A DNA stretch of 64,000 nucleotides from Sphingobacterium gobiense (GTDB taxonomy: Bacteria; Bacteroidota; Bacteroidia; Sphingobacteriales; Sphingobacteriaceae): contig NZ_PVBS01000001.1 of NCBI RefSeq assembly GCF_002980575.1, forward strand, positions 248,001-312,000. The letters run 5' to 3'. Below are positions 34,995 to 43,657 of the stretch, piece after piece; the first letter of the stretch is position 1, and the number at the start of each line of letters is the position of its first letter. The position numbers were made by a program, and so were the translations under genes. Below the pieces are notes generated by a model. The model ran no database searches. It was not told the DNA's origin and saw only the letters and a list, made by a program, of their open reading frames with translations.

Positions 34995-36554
34995 TCAATC
35001 GATTTTATTTCTGGATAGGCGCTGGTGCAATAACTGAATCTTGCTATTCCGATAGTCGTTCTCCTGTTTCAATTCTGCTTCAAAAAAAGAATTTTTATTC
35101 AACCGTATAAAACGCTCATCCAAATCTGCCGTATCCAAAGCTTCCAACGCTGCTAATACCTCTGGTATATCGTCCTCTTTAAAATCAGCTGAATTTACTC
35201 TCATTTCTATGGCCGTATAAGTCAAATATTGTAATCGGATATCTGCCATCAGTCGATAATGCTCAAATTCGTTCTGATTCAGGCTGGGTTGTAATCGATG
35301 TAGCGTGGAGGCTACCATTTGAGCAGTGTCTAAAAGGGACGACATCGACAAATGCGTATCACTGATCTGTCCTTGTACAATTTCATAAGGAATAGCTTTC
35401 AATGCCGTCCAAAAATCTTTTGCCTGTTGCTGACTAAAACCGTACTGTTTTTGAGTGTATTGGAGAACAAATGGCTCTATATTTAGGGGCTTCATATTGT
35501 TAACCCCCTCAAAGAAAGCCCCAATCAATAAGTTGAAGCCCGTGATTGGATAGACACGCCGGATAGCGTGCAGGTCAGCGGCATCTCTGGTGGATTCCCA
35601 TAGGGTAGAATACAGGCCTGATGTCGACCATGAAGTCATGATAAGGCCTTTATAACCAAAATTTCTGGCCAGCGGAATAAAATCCCTGATATTTCTAAGG
35701 TGCTTTTCCCATAGTGTCAAGAAATAATTGTCGGGATGACTTCTGATGGAAGGAGCGCCCCATACCTCAAAACCACTGTTCAATAAGTTATTGTGGTCAC
35801 CAAACATATGAATATCCCAACCATAATTCCAATCTACAAATACCGTTTCTTTAGGTAAACCTTGTAGTGCATCTGGGTATTTCAACGCAATATCAGCCCA
35901 GAGCACGGGACGTTTTCCTAAGCTTACGACAATATCACAAAGTAGTTTGATAAAATCGCCATAAAGCCTACCTTTACCTACTTCTGCTGCCTTTTTCTTT
36001 GATTCAGGCGAGTGCCCTAGTAAATATGTTTCGTCTCCTCCTATGTGGATATATGCTGATGTGTGTGTGGAAATAAGATCTTGATATAGCTCGGTAAATA
36101 GCTCACGGTTTAATTCTTCTTTCAAAGGGTTCACCTGGGAATAATCTTTTTGATCTTCTCGAAGATCCTTATAACGGTGATGTCTAAGGATGTATTCTAC
36201 GTGACCAAAACTCTGTTGAAGCGGTATGACATTAATCTTGAGTCGATTGCAATAGGCGATAAAATCAGTGACTTCTTCCCGAGAATAAGCAAACCTATTG
36301 GCTATCAAAGGATGTTTTTTGAATGGGTAAGTCCCTTCCCATTCCATAATCAATGTATTGATACCGTTTTCACTTAATTTTTTCGCGAAAGCTTTTAATG
36401 CAGGCATGGTCATCACCTGTATGCGAAGATCTAAATGGAAGCCCTTTACTTTAAAATCAGCGGGTGTGGTTCCCGTCGGTTGAGCTTGCAGAGATAAAAA
36501 AGAGCATACAAAAAAAATGGTCGCGATAAATAAAATATAATTTTTAAGATGCAT
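34995..36554 (-). CDS. GH20 family beta-hexosaminidase-like enzyme
   Basis: The 519-residue product has a signal peptide (to about residue 25, FLSLQAQ) and a GH20 catalytic barrel with the D174-E175 pair in IHIGGDETYLLG. This pair stabilises the oxazolinium intermediate and supplies the acid. The usual N-terminal GH20b domain is absent, so it resembles the shorter HexD-like group that removes terminal GlcNAc or GalNAc. VDWNYGWDIHMF and VWGAPSIRSHPDNYF add expected aromatic active-site residues. It lies just upstream of the sigma gene and has its own candidate ECF promoter at 36594-36628. Confidence 0.88.
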   Translation of the reverse strand: MHLKNYILFIATIFFVCSFLSLQAQPTGTTPADFKVKGFHLDLRIQVMTMPALKAFAKKLSENGINTLIMEWEGTYPFKKHPLIANRFAYSREEVTDFIAYCNRLKINVIPLQQSFGHVEYILRHHRYKDLREDQKDYSQVNPLKEELNRELFTELYQDLISTHTSAYIHIGGDETYLLGHSPESKKKAAEVGKGRLYGDFIKLLCDIVVSLGKRPVLWADIALKYPDALQGLPKETVFVDWNYGWDIHMFGDHNNLLNSGFEVWGAPSIRSHPDNYFLTLWEKHLRNIRDFIPLARNFGYKGLIMTSWSTSGLYSTLWESTRDAADLHAIRRVYPITGFNLLIGAFFEGVNNMKPLNIEPFVLQYTQKQYGFSQQQAKDFWTALKAIPYEIVQGQISDTHLSMSSLLDTAQMVASTLHRLQPSLNQNEFEHYRLMADIRLQYLTYTAIEMRVNSADFKEDDIPEVLAALEALDTADLDERFIRLNKNSFFEAELKQENDYRNSKIQLLHQRLSRNKID

Positions 36555-36593
36555 TTTGTGATTGTTTCTTAAGTCAGCGATTCATATATCAAT

Positions 36594-36628
36594 ATACTAT
36601 ATCGCACAACGTTGGAAACAGGACTAGG
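36594..36628 (-). promoter_or_regulatory. Candidate ECF-sigma promoter upstream of the GH20 gene
   Basis: The minus strand reads CCTAGTCCT, spacer, TTGTGCGATATAGTAT, nearly the same as the element at 34231-34264. It ends about 40 bp before the GH20 start codon. Confidence 0.6.
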
Positions 36629-36634
36629 AGGTTT

Positions 36635-36671
36635 AAAAAAAAGAGCTGACCTTCTGGACAGCTCCTTTTTT
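36635..36671 (-). terminator. Terminator after the RND permease gene
   Basis: A stem GAGCTG/CAGCTC (36643-36648/36659-36664) is followed on the minus strand by a run of T (complement of the A-run at 36635-36642). It also has T's on the plus strand and could act both ways. Confidence 0.6.
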
Positions 36672-36672
36672 A

Positions 36673-39600
36673 TCAATGCGAACTTAGGTTCTTCGCTTTT
36701 TCTTCATCAAAGTTAGCTTCCAATTCGGCAAGCTTTTTCTTCCCGTAAGCCATTTTGGTAATCACGTAAAACAACACGGGAATTATAAATATACCGAGCA
36801 AAGTGGCGACCCCCATACCACCAAACACAGTCCATCCGATTGTTTGGCGAGAAAAGGCACCTGCTCCGGTTGATAACATCAATGGTATAATACCTAAGAT
36901 AAAGGCGAAGGAGGTCATGATGATAGGTCTTAATCTCAGCTTAACAGCATCCAAAGTCGCTTCCATTAGTGGCATACCGATATCGACCCGTTCTTTTGCA
37001 AACTCTACAATAAGAATTGCATTTTTCGACGCAAGACCGATAATGGTCACTAAACCAATTTGTGCATAAATATTATTATCCAATGCAGGGATAAATAACA
37101 AGGTCAGGATGGCCCCGAATACACCAATAGGTACAGATAACAGAATCGAGAATGGAACAGACCAACTTTCATACAGGGAGGCCAACAGCAAAAACACAAA
37201 TACAATACACAAGGCAAAAATCATGATCGTCATGTTGCCCGATTGTTTTTCTTGTAGCGATAGACCGGAGAAGTCATAGCCATATCCGTCAGGTAAGGTT
37301 TGCGCTGCGACTTCTTCCAAAGCCCGAAGTGCGTCCCCAGAACTATACCCGGGAGCGGCGGATCCAGTAACCTCAATACTTCTAAAGATATTATAGTGAT
37401 TGATAATCGATGGGTTCTGAACGAGTTCCCAATTGATGAGTGCACCTAATGGAACAGATTCTCCTTTCACATTGTTGACATATAATTTATTCAGATCCTC
37501 TATGTTCATACGATAATCTTGGTCAGCTTGTGTCACAACACGGAAGTTACGACCATAACGCGTGAAATCGTTGACATAAGCAGAGCCGAGGTAAGCTGAT
37601 ATCGTACTATAAACAGATGATATAGGAACCGACATTCTTTTAGCTTGCTCCCTGTCCACCGTAATCTTGAAGTTAGGAGAGTTTGAACTGAAAAGCGTAT
37701 AGGCCATACCTATCTCTGGCCGCTGGTTCGCCGCGGCTAAAAACTGTCCGACAACGCCTTCAAACTGTTTGATATCGACCGTTTGATGGTCTTGTACCAT
37801 CATCGAGAATCCACCCGATGTTCCCAATCCTGGAATAGCTGGTGGAGTTACCGCCAAAACACGTGCTTTGTCATATCCGGCATATTTAGCCATAATGCCA
37901 CCCGCAACGTCGGCAGCGGTGCGTGTTCGCTCTGCCCAAGGTTTTAAGGAAACAAACAACGTTGCTCCATTTGACTTAAACGATCGATTCAAAAGATTGA
38001 TACCGGAGATAAGTGTCATGTGCTTGATTTCGGGAAAGTCTTTACGTAAATCGGCTTCAATTTCGTCAAGCACCTCTGCTGTACGGCTTGCAGAAGCTCC
38101 TTCGGGTAAGGTTACGCCCGCAAAGAACATTCCGTTATCTTCCGTGGGAATAAACCCTGTTGGTTTCACACTGAACATATATCCTGTGCCTACATATACA
38201 CATACTAAAATAATAAGTGCTAACGGCGCTTTGTGTATAATCGCTTTTACACCCCTAGAGTATTTATGCGTTACGCGATCGAACCAAAGATTGTATTTAT
38301 AAAAGAATTTATTTAAACCTTTAGCGTCTTTGTTTACCGCAGTAGGCCTCATCATAATGGAACATAATGCCGGTGTCAAAGATAACGCGATAAAAGCAGA
38401 TAATAATACAGAAACGGCAATTGTAATAGCGAATTGCTGATAGAGTTGTCCAACCATTCCGGGGATAAAACCGACCGGAACAAATACGGCGGCAAGAATA
38501 AAACCAATGGCTATAACGGGAGCTGTAATATCTCGCATAGCGTGTCGGGTTGCTTCTTTGGCATCCATCTTATAATGGTCAATATAGTGCTGCACAGCTT
38601 CTACCACGACGATGGCATCATCCACCACGATACCGATGGCCAATACGAATGCTAATAGCGTAAGGTTGTTAATCGAAAATCCGAACAGCGTGAAGAAAAT
38701 AAATGTTCCCACAATGGAAACTGGAATTGCCAGTACGGGGATTAAGGTGGCTCTCCAAGATTGCAAGAAGAAAAATACCACAATGGTCACTAATATCAAC
38801 GCTTCCACCAATGTGTGGATAACTGAAGAAATGGATGCCTTGACCACCGAAACAGTTTCATAACCCACAACGTAGTCAACGTCCTCTGGGAACGATTTTT
38901 TTAATCCTTCCAAGGCGCTATATATGCCCTCAGCTGTTTCCACCGCATTTCCCCCAGGTGTTTGGGCAACCATCATCCCGGTGGAAACCATACCATCCAC
39001 TCGTGTCGTGGTTGAATAGGCGAACGAGCCCAATTCCACTCTTGCCACGTCTTTGAGTTGTACGATAGAACCGTCAAGGGGATTTGTTTTAACAATGATT
39101 TCTTCGAAGTCTTCTTCGGAAGATAGATCAGAATCCGTAATAACGGGGTATTCGAATACTTGCGAGTTGTGTTGAGGTGGAGCACCCACGGAACCACCCG
39201 GCATACGCAAGTTTTGTTCTGCGATTGCACTGGAAACATCTGCAGGCGTCAAGTTTAAAGCAGCCAGCTTATTGGCGTCAAGCCATATGCGCATGGAGAA
39301 GGGTTGGCCAAAGGCAGTTACATCACCCACACCCTTAACCCGCATGATCGCATCACGAACGTATAAGTTAGCGTAGTTTGCTAGAAATTTATCATCCCGT
39401 GTTCCGTTTGGCGATACTAACGAGACAAGCATCAGGATGTCTGTATTCGCTTTACGTGTAGTTACCCCTAAACGACGTACGGCCTCTGGTAAAGCCGGCT
39501 CAGCAATGCCGACACGATTTTGTACATCGAGTGTGGCAATATCGATATCTGTACCAACTTCAAAAGTGACCGTAATACTCGACTGCCCATTTGACGTACT

Positions 39601-39846
39601 ATTAGAAGACATGTAAATCATGCCCGGCGTACCGTTAATCTGGCTTTCTATCGGCGTTGTCACCGTCTGTTCAACGGTTTGTGCATCCGCACCAGTATAA
39701 TTTGCCGTTACTGTAACGGTAGGAGGGGCGATCGATGGATATTGACTGATGGGCAACGTCATGATGGAAATCGTACCTATAATCATAATCAATATAGAGA
39801 TAACGATTGCCGTGACAGGCCTTCTTATAAAAACTTCTGATATCAT
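36673..39846 (-). CDS. RND multidrug efflux permease (HAE1/AcrB type)
   Basis: The 1057-residue inner-membrane pump has the HAE1 N-terminus FIRRPVTAIVISILIMIIGTI, a large periplasmic loop, GIVVDDAIVVVEAV (about 405-418) with the two proton-relay Asp residues, and the later FVFLLLASLYESW and RLRPIIMTSFAFILGIIPL segments. Twelve membrane helices are expected. It works as a trimer with the adaptor and outer-membrane channel encoded just upstream. Substrates are probably hydrophobic drugs or bile-like compounds, but this is from the family and is not specific. It lies 3 nt after the adaptor gene. Confidence 0.95.
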   Translation of the reverse strand: MISEVFIRRPVTAIVISILIMIIGTISIMTLPISQYPSIAPPTVTVTANYTGADAQTVEQTVTTPIESQINGTPGMIYMSSNSTSNGQSSITVTFEVGTDIDIATLDVQNRVGIAEPALPEAVRRLGVTTRKANTDILMLVSLVSPNGTRDDKFLANYANLYVRDAIMRVKGVGDVTAFGQPFSMRIWLDANKLAALNLTPADVSSAIAEQNLRMPGGSVGAPPQHNSQVFEYPVITDSDLSSEEDFEEIIVKTNPLDGSIVQLKDVARVELGSFAYSTTTRVDGMVSTGMMVAQTPGGNAVETAEGIYSALEGLKKSFPEDVDYVVGYETVSVVKASISSVIHTLVEALILVTIVVFFFLQSWRATLIPVLAIPVSIVGTFIFFTLFGFSINNLTLLAFVLAIGIVVDDAIVVVEAVQHYIDHYKMDAKEATRHAMRDITAPVIAIGFILAAVFVPVGFIPGMVGQLYQQFAITIAVSVLLSAFIALSLTPALCSIMMRPTAVNKDAKGLNKFFYKYNLWFDRVTHKYSRGVKAIIHKAPLALIILVCVYVGTGYMFSVKPTGFIPTEDNGMFFAGVTLPEGASASRTAEVLDEIEADLRKDFPEIKHMTLISGINLLNRSFKSNGATLFVSLKPWAERTRTAADVAGGIMAKYAGYDKARVLAVTPPAIPGLGTSGGFSMMVQDHQTVDIKQFEGVVGQFLAAANQRPEIGMAYTLFSSNSPNFKITVDREQAKRMSVPISSVYSTISAYLGSAYVNDFTRYGRNFRVVTQADQDYRMNIEDLNKLYVNNVKGESVPLGALINWELVQNPSIINHYNIFRSIEVTGSAAPGYSSGDALRALEEVAAQTLPDGYGYDFSGLSLQEKQSGNMTIMIFALCIVFVFLLLASLYESWSVPFSILLSVPIGVFGAILTLLFIPALDNNIYAQIGLVTIIGLASKNAILIVEFAKERVDIGMPLMEATLDAVKLRLRPIIMTSFAFILGIIPLMLSTGAGAFSRQTIGWTVFGGMGVATLLGIFIIPVLFYVITKMAYGKKKLAELEANFDEEKAKNLSSH

Positions 39847-39849
39847 TTT

Positions 39850-40974
39850 TTATTTACTTTCTTCTTTTTCAATAACTTTTGCTCCACTTCGTACATTCAG
39901 GATGCCATTGACAACGATTTTGTCTCCTACTTCTACACCCGAGTTTACCACTACTTTGTCTTCTAGCTTTAAACCCAGTTCTACAGGGCGTATTTCTGCT
40001 TGACTACTATCGTTTACTACGTATACATTGTAAACACCTAACTGATCCTGTACCGCTTTAAATGGGATAACCAATTGCTCCGTAGCCGATGTACTTTTCA
40101 CATTCATAGTAAGGTTCATACCTGCGCGTAAATCGTTTTGCGGATTGCTGAACGAGGCCCGTACTTTTAACCGTCCGGTGGTCGGATCAACAGCTCTATC
40201 CATAGTTGCTATTTTTCCAGCAAGCGCGTATGTATTTCTATCAGGCAAGGAAACACTGATTTCCGTAGACGACTTGCCTGACTCATAAGCAGCAAACTCA
40301 GAAATCTCCTTCTCACTGATTTGAAATTCGACGGCAATAGGATCGATAGCACTGATGGTGTTCAAAAGTGTTGTACCTGGAGAAACTAAGGCACCGATAC
40401 GTACTTGCGAAATGCCGACTGCACCACTGAACGGCGCCCGTATAACAGAACGTTCTAGGTTTGTTTGTGCGGTCGTTAAGGCAGCTTGTGCAGCTTGCAC
40501 TTGCGCTTTTTGGTTGTTTACATCTGTAAACGCGTAATCCAATGTTTGTTTTGCTATCGCATCCTGTTCAGCTAGTGTTTGGTAGCGTGTCAAATCCTTC
40601 TCAACACGTTGGAGGTTTGCTTTTGCAATCTCCAAATTGGCCTTCGCCTGATCCACAGCTGCTTGATAACGGATGCGGTCAATTTCATACAGCGGCTGTC
40701 CTCGCTTTACCATAGCACCATCCGATATATATATTTTAGTCACATAGCCTGATACTTCCGCTAAAAGATCGGCTTCTTGTAGCGGAACAACGCTAGCAGG
40801 ATAGTTCTTAATACCAGAAACAATCTGTTTTTCAACGGTTGCCGTTGTCACCGGAATAGCCATTTCTCCCGGAGCCACTCCTTGTTTTTGCTGGGCTCCA
40901 TCCTTGGAGCTGCAGGATTGCCAGAATATTGCAGAACCTATAATTAGTGCAGAAAATAAATAGTTCTTATTCAT
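39850..40974 (-). CDS. RND efflux periplasmic adaptor (membrane fusion protein)
   Basis: The 374-residue protein has a lipobox FWQSC (Cys21) and the membrane-fusion layout: a biotinyl-lipoyl-like half (VSGYVTKIYISDGAMVKRGQPLYEID), an alpha-helical hairpin (VDQAKANLEIAKANLQRVEKDLTRYQTLAEQDAIAKQTLDYAFTDVNNQKAQV), a second lipoyl half and a beta-barrel. It bridges the pump and the outer-membrane channel. It is the third gene of the TetR-led operon. Confidence 0.94.
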   Translation of the reverse strand: MNKNYLFSALIIGSAIFWQSCSSKDGAQQKQGVAPGEMAIPVTTATVEKQIVSGIKNYPASVVPLQEADLLAEVSGYVTKIYISDGAMVKRGQPLYEIDRIRYQAAVDQAKANLEIAKANLQRVEKDLTRYQTLAEQDAIAKQTLDYAFTDVNNQKAQVQAAQAALTTAQTNLERSVIRAPFSGAVGISQVRIGALVSPGTTLLNTISAIDPIAVEFQISEKEISEFAAYESGKSSTEISVSLPDRNTYALAGKIATMDRAVDPTTGRLKVRASFSNPQNDLRAGMNLTMNVKSTSATEQLVIPFKAVQDQLGVYNVYVVNDSSQAEIRPVELGLKLEDKVVVNSGVEVGDKIVVNGILNVRSGAKVIEKEESK

Positions 40975-41012
40975 GTTTTCGTGTATTTCGTGGTTGAAAA
41001 ATAAGGTTTGTT

Positions 41013-42356
41013 TTATAACGTTGTTTCTACTGTACCTAGCGCTTTTTGAATGTCTAACTTACTGGACAGCACAGCGTATAAAGCATTAAGGTAATTTAAT
41101 TGAGTGGTTCGGAGATCACTTTCGGCTGTCATTAGCTCTAAATAGGTTTTCACCCCCGCATCATATTGTAGCTTGATGGTATTATAGACCTCTTCTGACA
41201 AGTCCATATTTTCTTTTGCATTTCTCCACTCATTCATATTGGAACGATAGCTTGCCATTGCTGCGGAATATTCTGCACTGATCATATTTTCCAGATTTTT
41301 CAAATCCCATTCAATTCTTTCTTCTTCCAATTCTGATCTGCGGATCTCTTGTATACGTTTTGTACCCGTAAAGATCGGAAGGGATAAGGATAGGCCTACG
41401 GATGAACTTGGGATGTTGTTCCTATATAACTGACTAAATTCGTTGTTGAAATAGTTCATATTATAGTTGGCATACGCACCTAGTCGAGGCATAAAGCTCC
41501 ATTTTTGATATTGGGTGTTCAATTTTTGAATCTCGCTCAATGTTTCCAGTTGCTGGAACTCTACTCGATTAGCAATATTAAGTAGTTCCGTAGTATCCAG
41601 CAAGATGTTGGCTTCCAACGACTGATTGATAAAAGAGAGTGATATTTCTTCCGCTGTAGGGATATTTAAAAGAGATTTCAAATAGTCATATTTGTACTTT
41701 CGCGCTTCGTTAGCTGATTTTAATTGCGCATTGGCATTGTTCAAGGATATTTGTGCCCTTTTATAATCTATTTTATCTACCAAACCAGTTTCATAACGCG
41801 CGTTGGCTTCCGTATACTGGCGTTTTAGACGGACAATATTCTCGTTAATGATCTTAATAGTCTCTTCTGATGTGAGAATGTCATAGTAAGCTTTGCTGAC
41901 ATCCACCACCGTATTGATCTTTGTATCTTCCAAGTTCAGGTTATTCTGCTGACGTATATATTTAGCAGCGCGAGATGCTTGAAACAACTCGGGGTTAAGT
42001 ATAGCCTGATCCGCTTGGAAACCAATAGCGCTGGTGTTAGTCTGGCCCATTCTTATGGTTTCACCCCCGATCACCATGGCAGGTAATTGGATGTTGTGTA
42101 CCAAGGACGCCGAGGCGTTGATTTGTGGAAACCAACCCGACAAAGCAGAAGCGATTTCTCGTTCCCCAATTTCTTGATCGATATGAGCCTGTCTTAGCTC
42201 GATTTTATTGCGCAACGCATAGTCGATAAGCTCATCCAGCGTTGCGTTGTTATTAAGCTTCTCAGCTTCTCCATTTTTAGCGGTAGTTTGTGCTTGCACA
42301 TATCCCGTGAAGTAACATGCCAGAAACAAGGACAAAGCAATTTTTTTGAACTTCAT
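41013..42356 (-). CDS. TolC-like outer-membrane efflux channel
   Basis: The ATG at 42356 starts a clear signal peptide MKFKKIALSLFLACYFTGYVQAQ; an upstream in-frame start would overlap the TetR gene. The 447-residue product has two repeats of long helices, each with the outer-membrane efflux protein pattern (GEREIASALSGWFPQINASASL and RVEFQQLETLSEIQKLNTQYQKWSFMPRLGAYANYN). It forms a trimeric channel through the outer membrane. It starts 1 nt after the TetR stop. Confidence 0.93.
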   Translation of the reverse strand: MKFKKIALSLFLACYFTGYVQAQTTAKNGEAEKLNNNATLDELIDYALRNKIELRQAHIDQEIGEREIASALSGWFPQINASASLVHNIQLPAMVIGGETIRMGQTNTSAIGFQADQAILNPELFQASRAAKYIRQQNNLNLEDTKINTVVDVSKAYYDILTSEETIKIINENIVRLKRQYTEANARYETGLVDKIDYKRAQISLNNANAQLKSANEARKYKYDYLKSLLNIPTAEEISLSFINQSLEANILLDTTELLNIANRVEFQQLETLSEIQKLNTQYQKWSFMPRLGAYANYNMNYFNNEFSQLYRNNIPSSSVGLSLSLPIFTGTKRIQEIRRSELEEERIEWDLKNLENMISAEYSAAMASYRSNMNEWRNAKENMDLSEEVYNTIKLQYDAGVKTYLELMTAESDLRTTQLNYLNALYAVLSSKLDIQKALGTVETTL

Positions 42357-42357
42357 A

Positions 42358-42933
42358 TTATTGATTTTTAACACCATTCCAAATTATTTCGATTAAATCC
42401 TCACGACCTTTGGTTTGCATTTTGCAAAAACCATATGTGACCATTTTGACATGGGACGTCGCTGACCCAATATAAACAGATATTAAGGTATAGAAACTTA
42501 CGTTTCGAATGATACCCGATTTTATGCCTTCTTCAAAAAATAAATACATTTTGTCAACGCCATAATAGGTAGTCTTCTTCTGTTTTATAAGCTCATAATA
42601 TGGAGATGAGTAAAATTGTTCTATAAACCAGAAAGTTTCTTTATGGGTTAAATAATAATCTACCAAACGATTCCAAATGTAAAAGAATCTCTCCTTATAA
42701 GCTAAATCTTCATCAAAGTTGAAAATATGCTCGTTAGTTTTTTCCCGGCAGTATTTAAAAAGCTCTAGAATCAATTCGTCCTTGGAATTGAAATAATGGT
42801 AGATTGTGCCTGTAGCTACATTGGCATGGGTAGCAATCTGACTCATCGGGGTACCATGAAAACCGTGCTCGTTAATAAGTTTAAGCGTGCTTTCAAAAAT
42901 GGCCTCTTTTTTATTTAGTAATTGAACGTTCAT
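42358..42933 (-). CDS. TetR family transcriptional regulator of the efflux operon
   Basis: I start at the ATG at 42933, giving 191 residues that begin MNVQLLNKKEAIFESTLKLI. The helix-turn-helix is TPMSQIATHANVATGTIYHYFNSKDELILELF (about 28-60), a textbook TetR motif. The C-terminal ligand domain is variable. It leads an operon with the TolC, adaptor and pump genes, so it probably represses its own operon until drug is bound. A perfect TGAACGTTCA palindrome overlaps its start codon. Confidence 0.92.
   Translation of the reverse strand: MNVQLLNKKEAIFESTLKLINEHGFHGTPMSQIATHANVATGTIYHYFNSKDELILELFKYCREKTNEHIFNFDEDLAYKERFFYIWNRLVDYYLTHKETFWFIEQFYSSPYYELIKQKKTTYYGVDKMYLFFEEGIKSGIIRNVSFYTLISVYIGSATSHVKMVTYGFCKMQTKGREDLIEIIWNGVKNQ
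42923..42932. promoter_or_regulatory. TGAACGTTCA palindrome at the tetR start
   Basis: A perfect 10-bp palindrome lies over the start codon of the TetR gene; TGAAC-like half-sites are frequent in TetR operators. It may be chance. On the minus strand TACATTTG (-7 like) lies 9 bp upstream of the ATG. An 8-bp direct repeat GCAAATGT (42940-42947 and 42965-42972) is also present. Confidence 0.35.
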
Positions 42934-43061
42934 TCGGTTGCAAATGTAGCAAAAAAACAACGTCGCAAATGTCAAATATTTGTTATATAAGTCGATGCTA
43001 AGTGTAAGAACTACACTAATGTTAATTTTTCGTTAAATCTCGGTTTTTAGAGTCTTTTTAC

Positions 43062-43092
43062 TTGCAGGATCGACAAATCTGCCGTATATTTG
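43062..43092 (+). promoter_or_regulatory. Promoter of small-RNA-like locus B
   Basis: TTG (43062-43064), 20 nt, TATATTTG (43085-43092) is one of the best matches in the window to the Bacteroidota promoter, and no ORF follows it. Confidence 0.75.
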
Positions 43093-43097
43093 TAGTA

Positions 43098-43170
43098 TCA
43101 TAATTTAGGTTTATAATTGGTTAGTTTAGAAAGGTTTCCATTCTCCCCGTTTGGAAACCTTTTCTTTTTT
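43098..43170 (+). ncRNA. Small-RNA-like unit B
   Basis: An approximately 73-nt unit starts a few bases after the TATATTTG box. It has CATAATTTAGG and TTATAATTGGTTAGTT, then an 11-bp perfect hairpin (43130-43140/43152-43162) with loop TTCTCCCCGTT and a T-tract. A near-identical stretch of about 29 nt (one inserted T) occurs at 59308-59382 on the minus strand, and the same boxes are at 12872-12960. It lies between the TetR start and the cytochrome c gene, both on the opposite strand, so it is not a leader or trailer of either gene. Function is unknown; the C-rich loop is a plausible seed. Confidence 0.68.
43130..43170 (+). terminator. Intrinsic terminator of unit B
   Basis: An 11-bp perfect stem, 11-nt loop and TTTTCTTTTTT-like run. 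It belongs to unit B because no plus-strand gene ends upstream. Confidence 0.8.
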
Positions 43171-43221
43171 GAATTGATAATTCTTTAGACGATGGACACC
43201 TAAGGATTTTAGGAAATTAAA

Positions 43222-43647
43222 TTACCGGCAGTTAACAAGATTATTTTTTACTTCTTCTTGAGTGTAGGTTTCCGTGCTGTTGCCAAATGTGGTTGTGATG
43301 TAAGTTAATATATAAGCGATATCCACGTTAGTCAATTCGGGGTTTCCGGGCATATTGCCCTCGTAGTTTTTTTCATTAATTTTAATAGGACCGTTCATGC
43401 CATTCTTGACGATACCTGGCAGTATCTTCCGGTTTTCCTTTAGATATGTCGTATCAGTCAGTGGCGGATAAAGCATCCCTAATCCTTCACCCTTCGGACC
43501 ATGGCAGCTTTGACAATGTGTAACGTAAAGCTTTTGACCGTTTACAGCATATTGAGCCGTTTCGATACCAACTTTAGGCTGACAAGAGAAAATAAGCATA
43601 CCGATAAGTACGCTTATTCCCGCCAATGAAAATAGCGTATTTCGCAT
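43222..43647 (-). CDS. Lipoprotein c-type cytochrome
   Basis: The 141-residue protein has a lipobox LIFSC (Cys22) and one haem-binding site C45-x-x-C48-H49. The axial Met is in GNMPGNP (about residue 98). It is a small monohaem cytochrome in the periplasm, tethered to a membrane. It sits 10 nt after a SCO gene, so it probably acts in electron transfer to an oxidase or in its assembly. The oxidase itself is not in the window. Confidence 0.9.
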   Translation of the reverse strand: MRNTLFSLAGISVLIGMLIFSCQPKVGIETAQYAVNGQKLYVTHCQSCHGPKGEGLGMLYPPLTDTTYLKENRKILPGIVKNGMNGPIKINEKNYEGNMPGNPELTNVDIAYILTYITTTFGNSTETYTQEEVKNNLVNCR

Positions 43648-43657
43648 TCGTAATTTA

